The notes below the pieces were generated by a model. The model worked only from the letters and a program-made list of their open reading frames with translations, had not been told where the DNA came from and searched no databases. Made by a program: the position numbers and the translations under genes. Positions 8,109 through 15,563 of a stretch of DNA of 64,000 nt are shown here, piece by piece. The DNA comes from Maritimibacter harenae (GTDB lineage Bacteria; Pseudomonadota; Alphaproteobacteria; Rhodobacterales; Rhodobacteraceae). Position 1 is the stretch's first letter, and each line of letters starts with the position of its first letter. Location: positions 68,645 through 132,644 of the forward strand of contig NZ_WTUX01000019.1 of NCBI RefSeq assembly GCF_009882975.1. Direction: 5' to 3'.

Positions 8109-9085
8109 GCGACACTTCCCAACGGCCCTCATTCGGCGGCCTCACCGCCCGGTTTCGACTGGATGCTCGCTTGTATCGACAGCGCGGTGCGGCATTATCG
8201 GCGCTCACCTTCACAATCATTTTCGTCGTGCTTGCGGTTTCATTGCCAGAGAACTTCTTAACAGGGCGCAACTTTTCCAACCTTTTGGGACAGCTTCCAC
8301 CGCTGGTTATCGCGTCGCTAGGCCAAACCTTCGTTCTTCTGGGCGCAGGTTTCGATCTGTCGGTTGGTTCGGTCATCAGCCTCACGTCGGCAATCCTCGC
8401 GCTCGATCTGCACTGGTCAATGACAATCCCGCTCGCTTTGCTCGCTGCCGTAATCGTGGGTCTGGTCAACGGCTGGGGCGTAGTCAAAACTGGGGTGCAT
8501 CCGATCATCATGACACTTGCCACCTCTTCAATCGTGCAAGGCTTGGCTCTTACGCTTCTTCCGGTCCCAGGCGGTGTGGCGCCGCCTCCGCTTGTCGCTA
8601 TGGTTCAGGGCGATATTCTGGGAATTCCTTTTGGTTTTTTTTGGGTGCTTGCCGTCGGCGGCATTGCGATCCACCTGATGCACGCAACCCGCTTCGGCGC
8701 GCACCTTTACGCAGTGGGCGCGAATTCTGACTCCGCGCGTCTTTCGGGTCTGCCGGATGCCCGTATCCGCATCGGAACCTATGTGATCTCCGCGACCTGC
8801 GCGGCCATTGCGGGGTTATATCTGACCGCACGTTTGGCATCTTCGGATCCGAATGTCGGAAGCGCACTCGGCCTGGACAGTGTGCTCGGCGCCGCGCTCG
8901 GCGGAACGCTTCTCTCAGGTGGCATCGGTGGCCCGATTGGCACGTTCTTCGGGGTAGGGATCATCGGATTGCTGAACAATGGAATGAACCTCGCTGGAAT
9001 TTCGCCGTTCTACCAACACGTCGTTAAGGGAACGATGCTGATCATTTCGGTGAGCTTGTTCCGTCGAAAGGAACTCGGGCTATGA
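8105..9085 (+). CDS. Sugar ABC transporter permease 1
   Basis: A 326-residue RbsC/XylH-type (BPD_transp_2) inner-membrane permease with about eight to ten hydrophobic segments. The family block LGQTFVLLGAGFDLSVGSVI and the later segment with DSARLSGLPDARIRIGTYVI are present. It overlaps the ATPase gene upstream and the second permease downstream by 4 nt each, implying translational coupling. CUT2 importers often use one permease as a homodimer; here two different permeases are encoded, so a heterodimeric pore is expected. Confidence 0.88.
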   Translation: MSDTSQRPSFGGLTARFRLDARLYRQRGAALSALTFTIIFVVLAVSLPENFLTGRNFSNLLGQLPPLVIASLGQTFVLLGAGFDLSVGSVISLTSAILALDLHWSMTIPLALLAAVIVGLVNGWGVVKTGVHPIIMTLATSSIVQGLALTLLPVPGGVAPPPLVAMVQGDILGIPFGFFWVLAVGGIAIHLMHATRFGAHLYAVGANSDSARLSGLPDARIRIGTYVISATCAAIAGLYLTARLASSDPNVGSALGLDSVLGAALGGTLLSGGIGGPIGTFFGVGIIGLLNNGMNLAGISPFYQHVVKGTMLIISVSLFRRKELGL

Positions 9086-10056
9086 GTGATGCATCCACTC
9101 GCCCCAAGCCCTCGTTTCCACGCCAGTTGCTGCGCGCGATGAAGGAATTCCCTCCAGCCTTCTGGGGGCTCATTGCCGTCTTGATCTTCGCGGCTTTCAC
9201 CCAACCGCAGTTCCTGTCGCTCCCGTTCATCATGATCCTGTTGCGGCAAGCTGCTCCGCTGGGGATCGTCGCGCTTGGTCAGACTTTTGCGGTTGCGAAC
9301 CGGTCGCTTGACCTGTCAGTCGGCGCGGTCATCGCGCTCGTCAACATCCTTGTGTCGGACCGGTTGTTTCTCGGCGCGCCCGCGATCTTGCCGATCAGCG
9401 TCGCGTTGGTCGCGGGGCTTGCGGTGGGCCTCTTAAACGGTGTGCTGATTACCGCGCTTCGAGCTTCGGCCGTGGTGGTCACGCTCGGCACCGCGTCGGT
9501 CGTCACCGGTGTCGGCTTTCTGATCTCCGGGGGAGCGCCCGGCAACGCGATGAGCGACACGATCAAGTTCCTCGGCCGGGGTCGCATCGACATGTTTCCG
9601 GTGTCGGCAATCTTCTGGTTGGTGACGGCCGTGCTGTCTTACATCATCTTTCGCAAGCTGATCCTTGGCCGGTTCATCATGGCAGCAGGCGACAATCCTT
9701 CAGCCGCGCGCTACAGCGGCATCCCGGTGAAACAGACGCTATTACTTTCGCATGTCCTTTCAGGCTTCTTCGCGGCTCTGGGCGGTCTGCTCTTGTCAGG
9801 GTTGATCGGTGTCGGCTCCCTCGGCCTGGGCGCAGACTATGTGCTCAGTTCGATTGCGGCGGTCATCTTGGGCGGCGCGATTTTTGGAGGTGGTGCGGGG
9901 GGCGCGGTCGGAACCGTGCTGGGCACGATGCTTTTGACCGTGATCTTGAACCTTATGACCGTCTTCGGAATTGACGAAGCGGGCAAGTTGATGGTCCAGG
10001 GCCTTGTGATCGCTGCGGCCGCGATCATCTACCAAAAGAGCAACGCGGCCCGATGA
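9082..10056 (+). CDS. Sugar ABC transporter permease 2
   Basis: A 324-residue inner-membrane permease of the same BPD_transp_2 family as the preceding gene, with the motif block LGQTFAVANRSLDLSVGAVI and the cytoplasmic coupling segment NPSAARYSGIPVKQTLLLSH. Its N-terminus is short and cytoplasmic, followed by about eight to ten membrane segments. ATGA overlaps on both sides tie it to permease 1 and to the FGGY kinase, so uptake and phosphorylation are coupled in one transcript. It is clearly diverged from permease 1 rather than a recent duplicate. Confidence 0.88.
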   Translation: MSDASTRPKPSFPRQLLRAMKEFPPAFWGLIAVLIFAAFTQPQFLSLPFIMILLRQAAPLGIVALGQTFAVANRSLDLSVGAVIALVNILVSDRLFLGAPAILPISVALVAGLAVGLLNGVLITALRASAVVVTLGTASVVTGVGFLISGGAPGNAMSDTIKFLGRGRIDMFPVSAIFWLVTAVLSYIIFRKLILGRFIMAAGDNPSAARYSGIPVKQTLLLSHVLSGFFAALGGLLLSGLIGVGSLGLGADYVLSSIAAVILGGAIFGGGAGGAVGTVLGTMLLTVILNLMTVFGIDEAGKLMVQGLVIAAAAIIYQKSNAAR

Positions 10057-11525
10057 CCAAGGTCGCGCTCGGAATCGACTTTGGGACATCTTCGGTCAAA
10101 GCGGTCGCACTGACGGAGAACGGCGAGGTCGTTGCCGAAGCCAACGCCCCCTATCCGATGCACCGCGCACAACCCCAATACGCCGAACAAGCGCCTGCCG
10201 ACTGGATGGCGGCGATGCGCAAGGTCACGCGCGCGATCGCACGATCGACAGAGCCGGACAGAATAGCCGCGATCGGCCTGTCGGGGCAATTAAACGGCAT
10301 CGTGCGTTGCAGCCCTGATGGAACGCCCGTCGGCATGGCCCTGACGTGGCTTGATCAGCGAGCCGAAGCGGCGACGCAAGTGCTTGCTGAAAAATTCGAA
10401 GACAGCTTGTATGAGATCACCGGAAACCGCGCGAATGCTATTGCGGCGGCGACAAAACTGCGCTTCCTTTCTGAGACGTCGCCCGCACATACGGGTCCTG
10501 TTCTTCAAGTGAAGGATTGGATTGCGTTCCGACTGACAGGTGAGATGCGCACCGAACGCAACGAGGCGTCGGGAACGCTACTTATGGATTTTTCGGCGTC
10601 CCGCTGGGACAAATCGCTATGCGACTGGGCCGGTGTGAGCCGGGATCAACTCCCTCCGATCGGGAATGCGACCGACCGCCTGCCGCCGCTCAAGGCGGAC
10701 ATCGCGGAGACACTCGGCCTGCCTCCTGGCATTCCGGTTGTTCTGGGCGCGGGCGATACAGGCGCGCTCGCCGTTGGCTGTGGCGCCTTTGCGCCAGGCG
10801 TCGTCGCCGTGACGCTCGGCACCGCGGGACATGTGGTTGCAGCCAGCCCGTTGCCCCCCGCACACGAGGTGCATGGCATGTGGCGCATGGGACATGTGTC
10901 CCCTGATCGCGAGCTTTGGCTGGGTCTGATTCCCGCGGGTGCGCTGTCAATGGAATGGCTTCGGGACATCTTCGCTTTCGGGGGGCGGCGCCCAGATTTC
11001 AAGGCGCTTGAAGCTGCGGCGCGGGCGGTCGATCCGACCGCGGTCGAGGCGATGTTCCTGCCGTTTCTTGCAGGGGCAGGAACACCCTGGAGCGCCCCGG
11101 CCAAGGCCGTGCTGTCTGGTCTCGACCTATCGCAAGGCCCCGGCCACTTGATTCATGCGGTGCAAACCGGTGTGGCCCACGCCATCGCAGCCTCTATAAA
11201 CGAATTTTCCAAAGCTGGGCTTGCCATTGACACCGTGCGGCTGGCCGAGGGCGGCGCTCGATCCCAAGTATGGTGCCAAACCATCGCGGACGTTATCGGG
11301 CGAGAGGTAGAGATCCTTTCACATGGCGATACCTCGGCCGTCGGCGCCGCTTTGATCGCCTTCGCTGGCGTCTCAGACGCGCCCGCTTCGGCCGCGCTGG
11401 ACGATATCATCGCGCAGGCCGTGCGCCCCATGCGCCGCTTTGTGCCAGACCGCGACCGCCACGACTTTCATCGTAGTCGCCACGATGACTTCATTTCCCG
11501 CGCCAACGAGGAGACCTTACGATGA
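10053..11525 (+). CDS. FGGY-family carbohydrate kinase (xylulokinase-like)
   Basis: A 490-residue kinase with DFGTSS (9-14), the substrate-side motif WLDQRA (99-104) and the catalytic-base loop GAGDTG with Asp235. Overall it is nearer to xylulokinases than the kinase at 172-1632. It overlaps the permease upstream and the aldolase downstream by 4 nt. Because the next gene is a DgoA-type aldolase, which needs a 2-keto-3-deoxy-6-phospho sugar acid, the kinase may phosphorylate a sugar acid or keto-sugar that is later dehydrated; that is inference, and no dehydratase is encoded nearby. The C-terminus carries a His/Arg/Asp-rich tail (about 455-480) of unknown meaning. Confidence 0.88.
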   Translation: MTKVALGIDFGTSSVKAVALTENGEVVAEANAPYPMHRAQPQYAEQAPADWMAAMRKVTRAIARSTEPDRIAAIGLSGQLNGIVRCSPDGTPVGMALTWLDQRAEAATQVLAEKFEDSLYEITGNRANAIAAATKLRFLSETSPAHTGPVLQVKDWIAFRLTGEMRTERNEASGTLLMDFSASRWDKSLCDWAGVSRDQLPPIGNATDRLPPLKADIAETLGLPPGIPVVLGAGDTGALAVGCGAFAPGVVAVTLGTAGHVVAASPLPPAHEVHGMWRMGHVSPDRELWLGLIPAGALSMEWLRDIFAFGGRRPDFKALEAAARAVDPTAVEAMFLPFLAGAGTPWSAPAKAVLSGLDLSQGPGHLIHAVQTGVAHAIAASINEFSKAGLAIDTVRLAEGGARSQVWCQTIADVIGREVEILSHGDTSAVGAALIAFAGVSDAPASAALDDIIAQAVRPMRRFVPDRDRHDFHRSRHDDFISRANEETLR

Positions 11526-12127
11526 GCCGCCCCGAGATCGTCGCCATTCTACGCGGCGTCACGCATACCACCATTGTGCCGATCTGCGAGGTCTTGATCG
11601 ACGCCGGCATCCGCAAGATTGAGGTGCCGTTCAACTCACCGAAACCGTTGAAGTCCATTGAGGCCGCAGTCAAAGCTCTTGGCGACCAAGCTGCATTTGG
11701 TGCCGGGACCGTGTTGCGGGCCGAAGACGTTGATCGAGTCTCGCAGGCAGGAGGACGGATCATCGTCTCGCCCAACGTCAATGTCTCGGTCATCGCCCGG
11801 TCGGTTGCACTTGGGCTCGAAAGCTATCCGGGCGTCATGACTCCTACCGAGGCATTTCAGGCGTTGTCCGCTGGTGCGGACGCACTCAAGCTGTTTCCCG
11901 GGGAGGTGATCGGCCCAGCGGGGCTGGCAGCCATGAAAGCCGTGTTGCCGACTGGCACACGGCTTTATGCCGTCGGTGGTGTGTCCGGAGAGAACCTTGA
12001 AGATTGGGCAAATGCGGGCGCACACGGACTTGGTGTGGGTTCATCGTTGTTCAAACCTGGTGACACCGCCGCAGACACTCGGCAACGCGTAACAGCATTT
12101 CAAGGTTTCGTTTCAACTCGCCCATGA
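11522..12127 (+). CDS. dgoA: 2-dehydro-3-deoxy-6-phosphogalactonate (KDPG-type) aldolase
   Basis: A 201-residue class I aldolase of the KDPG/KDPGal family that cleaves a 2-keto-3-deoxy-6-phospho sugar acid to pyruvate and glyceraldehyde 3-phosphate. It follows E. coli DgoA closely in layout: AILRG (8-12), KIEVPFNSP with Glu34, GAGTVL (60-65), IVSPN (81-85), the Schiff-base Lys123 in ALKLFPG and the phosphate-binding AVGGV segment. It is the last gene of the operon, joined to the kinase by an ATGA overlap. It fixes the end of the pathway as pyruvate plus triose phosphate. KDPG and KDPGal specificity cannot be separated by eye, so the symbol refers to the closest recognisable relative. Confidence 0.85.
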   Translation: MSRPEIVAILRGVTHTTIVPICEVLIDAGIRKIEVPFNSPKPLKSIEAAVKALGDQAAFGAGTVLRAEDVDRVSQAGGRIIVSPNVNVSVIARSVALGLESYPGVMTPTEAFQALSAGADALKLFPGEVIGPAGLAAMKAVLPTGTRLYAVGGVSGENLEDWANAGAHGLGVGSSLFKPGDTAADTRQRVTAFQGFVSTRP

Positions 12128-12543
12128 CTAAATCCTCGACAGGCGTTTGTCATAGGTCCCACGTCCGCTTTTGGATTACACAATATGGTGTAGCCGTGGT
12201 TTGAAACAGCTCCTGAAAAAAACGTCCCGGCAATGAGATTCAGAGTATCGACTAACACCGATTGCGTTGCCTAGCCCGTCACTCTACTCGAAGCCCGAAA
12301 CTTCTGCCCAACGGCCGGAAATAGATGGGGATTCGGTCGGTTCTGCTGATCGAGAGGGGCATCCTGGCCGAAATCGAAGCGCGGATGCAAATACCCACGT
12401 CGAGGTGACCAGTGCGGACAGGACAGGATCAATAGATCTTGACAGAGATTTCGCGGAAAGCCTTAGACAATACGCTTAGTAGTCCTTTGATCTCTAATGA
12501 CCCAAGTTTGTCTAAAAAAACCCCTAACCCATTGAAAATTATA
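12128..12543. other. Non-coding stretch after the sugar operon
   Basis: About 400 nt with no convincing gene. A 70-codon TTG-initiated frame at 12267-12479 has no ribosome site and an unlikely composition. Base composition changes from the AT-richer left cluster to the GC-rich LysR and aconitase-X genes across this strip, which marks it as the right edge of the accessory block. Confidence 0.5.
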
Positions 12544-12571
12544 GAGGATTGCGATCCTCCCCAGAGCGCCA
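12544..12571 (+). other. Possible tRNA 3'-end remnant / attachment-site-like sequence
   Basis: GAGGAT (12544-12549) pairs with ATCCTC (12554-12559) and is followed by CCCAGAGCGCCA, giving a T-arm-like hairpin plus an acceptor-like strand ending in GCCA, 10 nt before a strong terminator. That is the layout left when an island integrates at a tRNA 3' end. The T-loop (TTGCGAT) does not fit the TTCRANY consensus and no 5' half is present, so this is only a suggestion. Confidence 0.2.
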
Positions 12572-12580
12572 AAGAATTCA

Positions 12581-12612
12581 AAGGCTTAGCGTGAACGCGC
12601 TAAGCCTTTTTT
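12581..12612 (+). terminator. Strong intrinsic terminator
   Basis: AAGGCTTAGCG (12581-12591) and CGCTAAGCCTT (12598-12608) form a perfect 11-bp stem with a 6-nt loop, followed on the plus strand by a T-run (12607-12612). On the minus strand it lies 84 nt beyond the stop of the LysR gene and could end that transcript too. It is 450 nt from the aldolase gene, so it may originally have ended another (lost) gene. Confidence 0.75.
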
Positions 12613-12695
12613 CGTTTCATGGTCTCTTTTCGGTTTCACGAACGGCGAAGGCTTTGGGGCTGGCCCATGTGGTTCAGAACCGGCTCGTGAAGAAT

Positions 12696-13607
12696 TCATA
12701 GCGGTGGAACCGGTTCGCGTTCCCACGGTGGGATTTCGAATTCGCGTTGCAGGTGCGAAAGCATGGCGGCGATTTCCGGGCGGTGCATCTTGTTCGACGG
12801 AACCATCGCCTTGAACCAGAGTGGCGAGACCGGGAAATCCGGGAGCACGTGCACAAGGTCGCCCCGTGAAATGTCTTCGTCCACGAGGAAAGCCGGGGCG
12901 ACGGCGATGCCGAGGTGCTGGCGGGCCGCGAAATGCAGCAGGCGGCTGTCGTTCACGGTGAAGATCGAGTTGACCTCGACGGAGATCGGACCGCTGCCGC
13001 TTTCGAACGACCAGACAAGGCCGGCCGCGACGTAGACGATACAGCGGTGTTCGATGAGATCCCCCGGCGTTCCAGGGTTGCCGTGACGCGCGAGGTAGTC
13101 GGGCGTCGCCACCAAGATCCGGGGATAGGGGCAGAGCGGAGTTTCGACCACGCTCGCGTAGCTTTGCGGGAGCGCGCCGAGGGCGATATCGAACCCTTCC
13201 TCGAGCGGATTGACCGAACGATCGATGAGCATCAGCTCGGTGGTCACCGCGGGGTTCATGGCCTGAAATCGCGTGATGGCGCGGCCCGCGAACAGCGTGC
13301 CAAGCGTGGTCGGCGCTTTCATGCGCAGATGGCCTGCGATGCCGTGTTCCGGTGGCTGACCGCCGGCAAGGACTTCCTCGAGTTGCGCGACAAGAAGCTG
13401 AAGGCGGGGGCGCAGGCGATCTGCCTCGGCTGTCATGGCCAGGGACCGCGTCGAGCGAACGAACAGCCGGCTTCCCAGTTCATCTTCGAGCCGGCCCACG
13501 CGTTTGGTCACGACCGAAGGCGCGACGCCGATCTCGCGGGCCGCCGCGGAAAAGCTGCCAGCGCGGGCCGTGGCAAGAAAGGCCTTGATATCGAGAAGCA
13601 TCGCCAT
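12696..13607 (-). CDS. LysR-family transcriptional regulator
   Basis: A regulator of about 303 residues with an N-terminal LysR winged HTH (AFLATARAGSFSAAAREIG, SVVTKRVGRLEDELG) and a periplasmic-binding-protein-like effector domain. The layout (FVRSTRSLAMTAEADRLRPR after the HTH) is that of the CrgA/DsdC-like branch. The start is uncertain: ATG 13607 fits the family N-terminus best, while an in-frame ATG at 13646 would place translation right at the palindrome 13647-13665. It is divergent from the aconitase-X operon, the classical arrangement for a LysR activator of that operon; the inducer would then be the operon's substrate or an intermediate. Confidence 0.88.
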   Translation of the reverse strand: MAMLLDIKAFLATARAGSFSAAAREIGVAPSVVTKRVGRLEDELGSRLFVRSTRSLAMTAEADRLRPRLQLLVAQLEEVLAGGQPPEHGIAGHLRMKAPTTLGTLFAGRAITRFQAMNPAVTTELMLIDRSVNPLEEGFDIALGALPQSYASVVETPLCPYPRILVATPDYLARHGNPGTPGDLIEHRCIVYVAAGLVWSFESGSGPISVEVNSIFTVNDSRLLHFAARQHLGIAVAPAFLVDEDISRGDLVHVLPDFPVSPLWFKAMVPSNKMHRPEIAAMLSHLQREFEIPPWEREPVPPL

Positions 13608-13743
13608 GTCGACGACTATAGAGGCGCCCGCCACAGGGTGCGACATCTTTCTCGAATCGAGAAAGCAGATAATAGAAATGCCCTGTTATCAAGAAAGATG
13701 ACTCGCGGTAGCGTTACCCAACGGCAATGCTTTGGGAGGAGCA
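13608..13743. promoter_or_regulatory. Divergent LysR / aconitase-X promoter with 19-bp palindrome
   Basis: CTTTCTCGAATCGAGAAAG (13647-13665) is a perfect palindrome (9-bp arms, one central base). The leftward extension CATCTTTCT (13644-13652) is repeated in inverted form as AAGAAAGATG at 13691-13700, giving a strong site plus a weaker half-site toward the operon. This matches the recognition-site plus activation-site layout of LysR regulators. GGGAGGAG just before 13744 is the ribosome site of the operon's first gene. Confidence 0.6.
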
Positions 13744-15030
13744 ATGCAGCTTACCGATTTCGAGAAATCCATGCTCGACGGCGCTCAAGGCGACGCCAAG
13801 GCCCGCGCGATGGACCTCTTGTTGCGCTACGGCGAGGCCCTCGGAGCCGAGCGGCTCGTCGAAACCCGCAACGTGGCCGGCGCCTTCAACGCATCGACGC
13901 CGTCGGTGCGGCACATGGTCGGCGACGGGGACGAAGAGGGCTTCGATCGCGTGTTTTCCGGGCTCAATCTCGACAGCGACGATGTTGTCGACATACCCCG
14001 GATGACCGTACCGACCTGCCAGCTCATCACCGGCATCGACATGGAAAATCACGAAACGCAGGGCGTCGACCCCGCATTGGCGGAGTTGCAGGGGAAATCC
14101 GAGCGTTACCTGGGCAAGAGGGGGGTGAACATGATGTGCACCTGCACTCCGTACCAGGTCGGAAACGTGCCCCTGCAGGGTGAGCATTGCGCCTGGATGG
14201 AAAGCTCGGCGGTGATCTACTGCAACTCGGTCCTGGGCGCGCGGACGAATGTCGAGGGCAAGGAGAGCACGGGGGCGGCCGGCCTGACCGGAAGAATCCC
14301 CTATTGGGGCCTGCATATGCCGGAAAACCGCAATGCCAATCGGCTGATCCGGCTGGACGTCGAGGTGGACGACATGTCCGAGTGGGGCGTGCTGGGATAT
14401 TTTACCGGCTTCGAGGTGGAAGAGGATCAGCCGGCCTTCGATGGGCTGACGCATCAGCCGGACCTCATGAAATTGAAGCACTTCGGCGCCGCCGCGGCTT
14501 CATCGGGTGGTGTGGAACTCTATCACATGCCCGGGATCACGCCCGAGGCGCCGACGCTCGAAGCGGCCTTTGCCGGGGCGGCGTTGCCCGCACCGATCAT
14601 CTATGGCGCCAAGGAGCGCAAGCGGACGTGGGAGCGGCTCCAGAACGCGACGGACCGCAAGCTCGACTTCGTCATGCTGGGTTGTCCGCATAACTCCATC
14701 GAACAGATGAGCCGGGTGGCCGAGTTGCTGGAAGGCCGGCGTATTCATCCGGACACGGCGCTCTGGGTGCACACGCCGCGCGCCATTCGACAGGTCGCAG
14801 ATCGTTCCGGCTACACGGAGGTGATCGAGCGCGCCGGCGGTGTCGTGATGAGCGACACCTGTCCTTCGATCTCGCGCAAGTTGCCCAAGGGCGTGCGGGT
14901 GATCGCGACGGACAGCGCCAAGCAGGCCCATTACCTGCCGGCCATCACCAAGGTTCAGGGCTGGTTCGGGTCGGTCGAGCAATGCGTCGAAAGCGCTGTG
15001 GCCGGTGAATGGTTGGGGGTGGTGCGATGA
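13744..15030 (+). CDS. Aconitase X (AcnX) large subunit
   Basis: A 428-residue DUF521-type aconitase-X catalytic subunit. Family hallmarks are present: the CTPY segment with neighbouring cysteines, ESSAVIYCNSVLGARTN, LGCPHNSIEQ and MSDTCPS, which together supply Fe-S ligands and the active site. Characterised bacterial AcnX enzymes are cis-3-hydroxy-L-proline dehydratases and archaeal ones phosphomevalonate dehydratases, so a hydroxy-acid dehydratase or isomerase is expected. No proline racemase or pyrroline-carboxylate reductase is nearby, so the substrate may be different. ATG 13744 follows GGGAGGAG. The gene ends in an ATGA overlap with the small-subunit gene. Confidence 0.88.
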   Translation: MQLTDFEKSMLDGAQGDAKARAMDLLLRYGEALGAERLVETRNVAGAFNASTPSVRHMVGDGDEEGFDRVFSGLNLDSDDVVDIPRMTVPTCQLITGIDMENHETQGVDPALAELQGKSERYLGKRGVNMMCTCTPYQVGNVPLQGEHCAWMESSAVIYCNSVLGARTNVEGKESTGAAGLTGRIPYWGLHMPENRNANRLIRLDVEVDDMSEWGVLGYFTGFEVEEDQPAFDGLTHQPDLMKLKHFGAAAASSGGVELYHMPGITPEAPTLEAAFAGAALPAPIIYGAKERKRTWERLQNATDRKLDFVMLGCPHNSIEQMSRVAELLEGRRIHPDTALWVHTPRAIRQVADRSGYTEVIERAGGVVMSDTCPSISRKLPKGVRVIATDSAKQAHYLPAITKVQGWFGSVEQCVESAVAGEWLGVVR

Positions 15031-15467
15031 GCACGGCAACGGACAAACCCCAAGTCATCACCCTGCGGGGGCGTCGTGTCGTCGGGGGCAAGGCCCGGGC
15101 CGAAGCACTGGTGACCACCCAGACGATTTCCGGCTGGGGCGGCATCAGCGAGAAGGATGGCTCCGTCATCGAGCTGCACCACGAACTGCACGGTCAGAGC
15201 TTCGCCGGCAAGGTCCTCGTATTCCCCGGCGCCAAGGGCTCGTCGGGATGGTCGGCCTACTTTCACATGTGCCGGCTGAACGGCACCGCGCCGGCGGCCA
15301 TGCTGTTCACCCGGATGACCACCAAGATCGCGCTGGGCGCCGTGGTGACGCGGGTGCCGACGCTCACGGACTTCGACGCGGATATCTTCGAATTGATCGA
15401 CACCGGCGACACGGTCGAGGTCGATGCCGACGCCGGGCTGGTGACCATCACCAAGGCGCCCGGCTGA
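15027..15467 (+). CDS. Aconitase X small subunit (DUF126 swivelling domain)
   Basis: A 146-residue DUF126 protein, the mobile swivelling domain that closes over the AcnX active site. Typical features are the opening LRGRRVVGGKARAEALV, the FPGAKGSSG loop (about 67-75) that carries the conserved serine region, and the MLFTRMTTKIALGAVV stretch. It is translated from an ATG overlapping the large-subunit stop, so the two subunits are coupled. In fused AcnX proteins this domain is N- or C-terminal to the large part; here the subunits are separate, as in many bacteria. Confidence 0.88.
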   Translation: MSTATDKPQVITLRGRRVVGGKARAEALVTTQTISGWGGISEKDGSVIELHHELHGQSFAGKVLVFPGAKGSSGWSAYFHMCRLNGTAPAAMLFTRMTTKIALGAVVTRVPTLTDFDADIFELIDTGDTVEVDADAGLVTITKAPG

Positions 15468-15486
15468 GGAGGATTTCACCCGGATC

Positions 15487-15507
15487 GCGCGGCGGAGGAG
15501 GCCGCGC
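15487..15507 (+). other. Hairpin between AcnX small subunit and TAXI gene
   Basis: GCGCGGC (15487-15493) and GCCGCGC (15501-15507) form a 7-bp GC stem with a 7-nt loop in the 96-nt gap before the binding-protein gene. There is no T-run. It may be an RNA-processing or stability element separating enzyme and transporter parts of the message. Confidence 0.35.
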
Positions 15508-15563
15508 CACCGGAGTGGAAAAGGGGCGGCAGAAGGCTGCCCAGAACAGGGAGGAAATGAAGA

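Noticed and set aside
12267-12479. 70-codon TTG frame in the gap after dgoA
   Set aside because: No ribosome site, no homology that I recognise, and it lies in a composition-transition strip.
12544-12571. Calling an intact tRNA gene here
   Set aside because: Only a T-arm-like and acceptor-like end is visible, the T-loop departs from consensus, and there is no D-arm, anticodon arm or 5' acceptor strand upstream.
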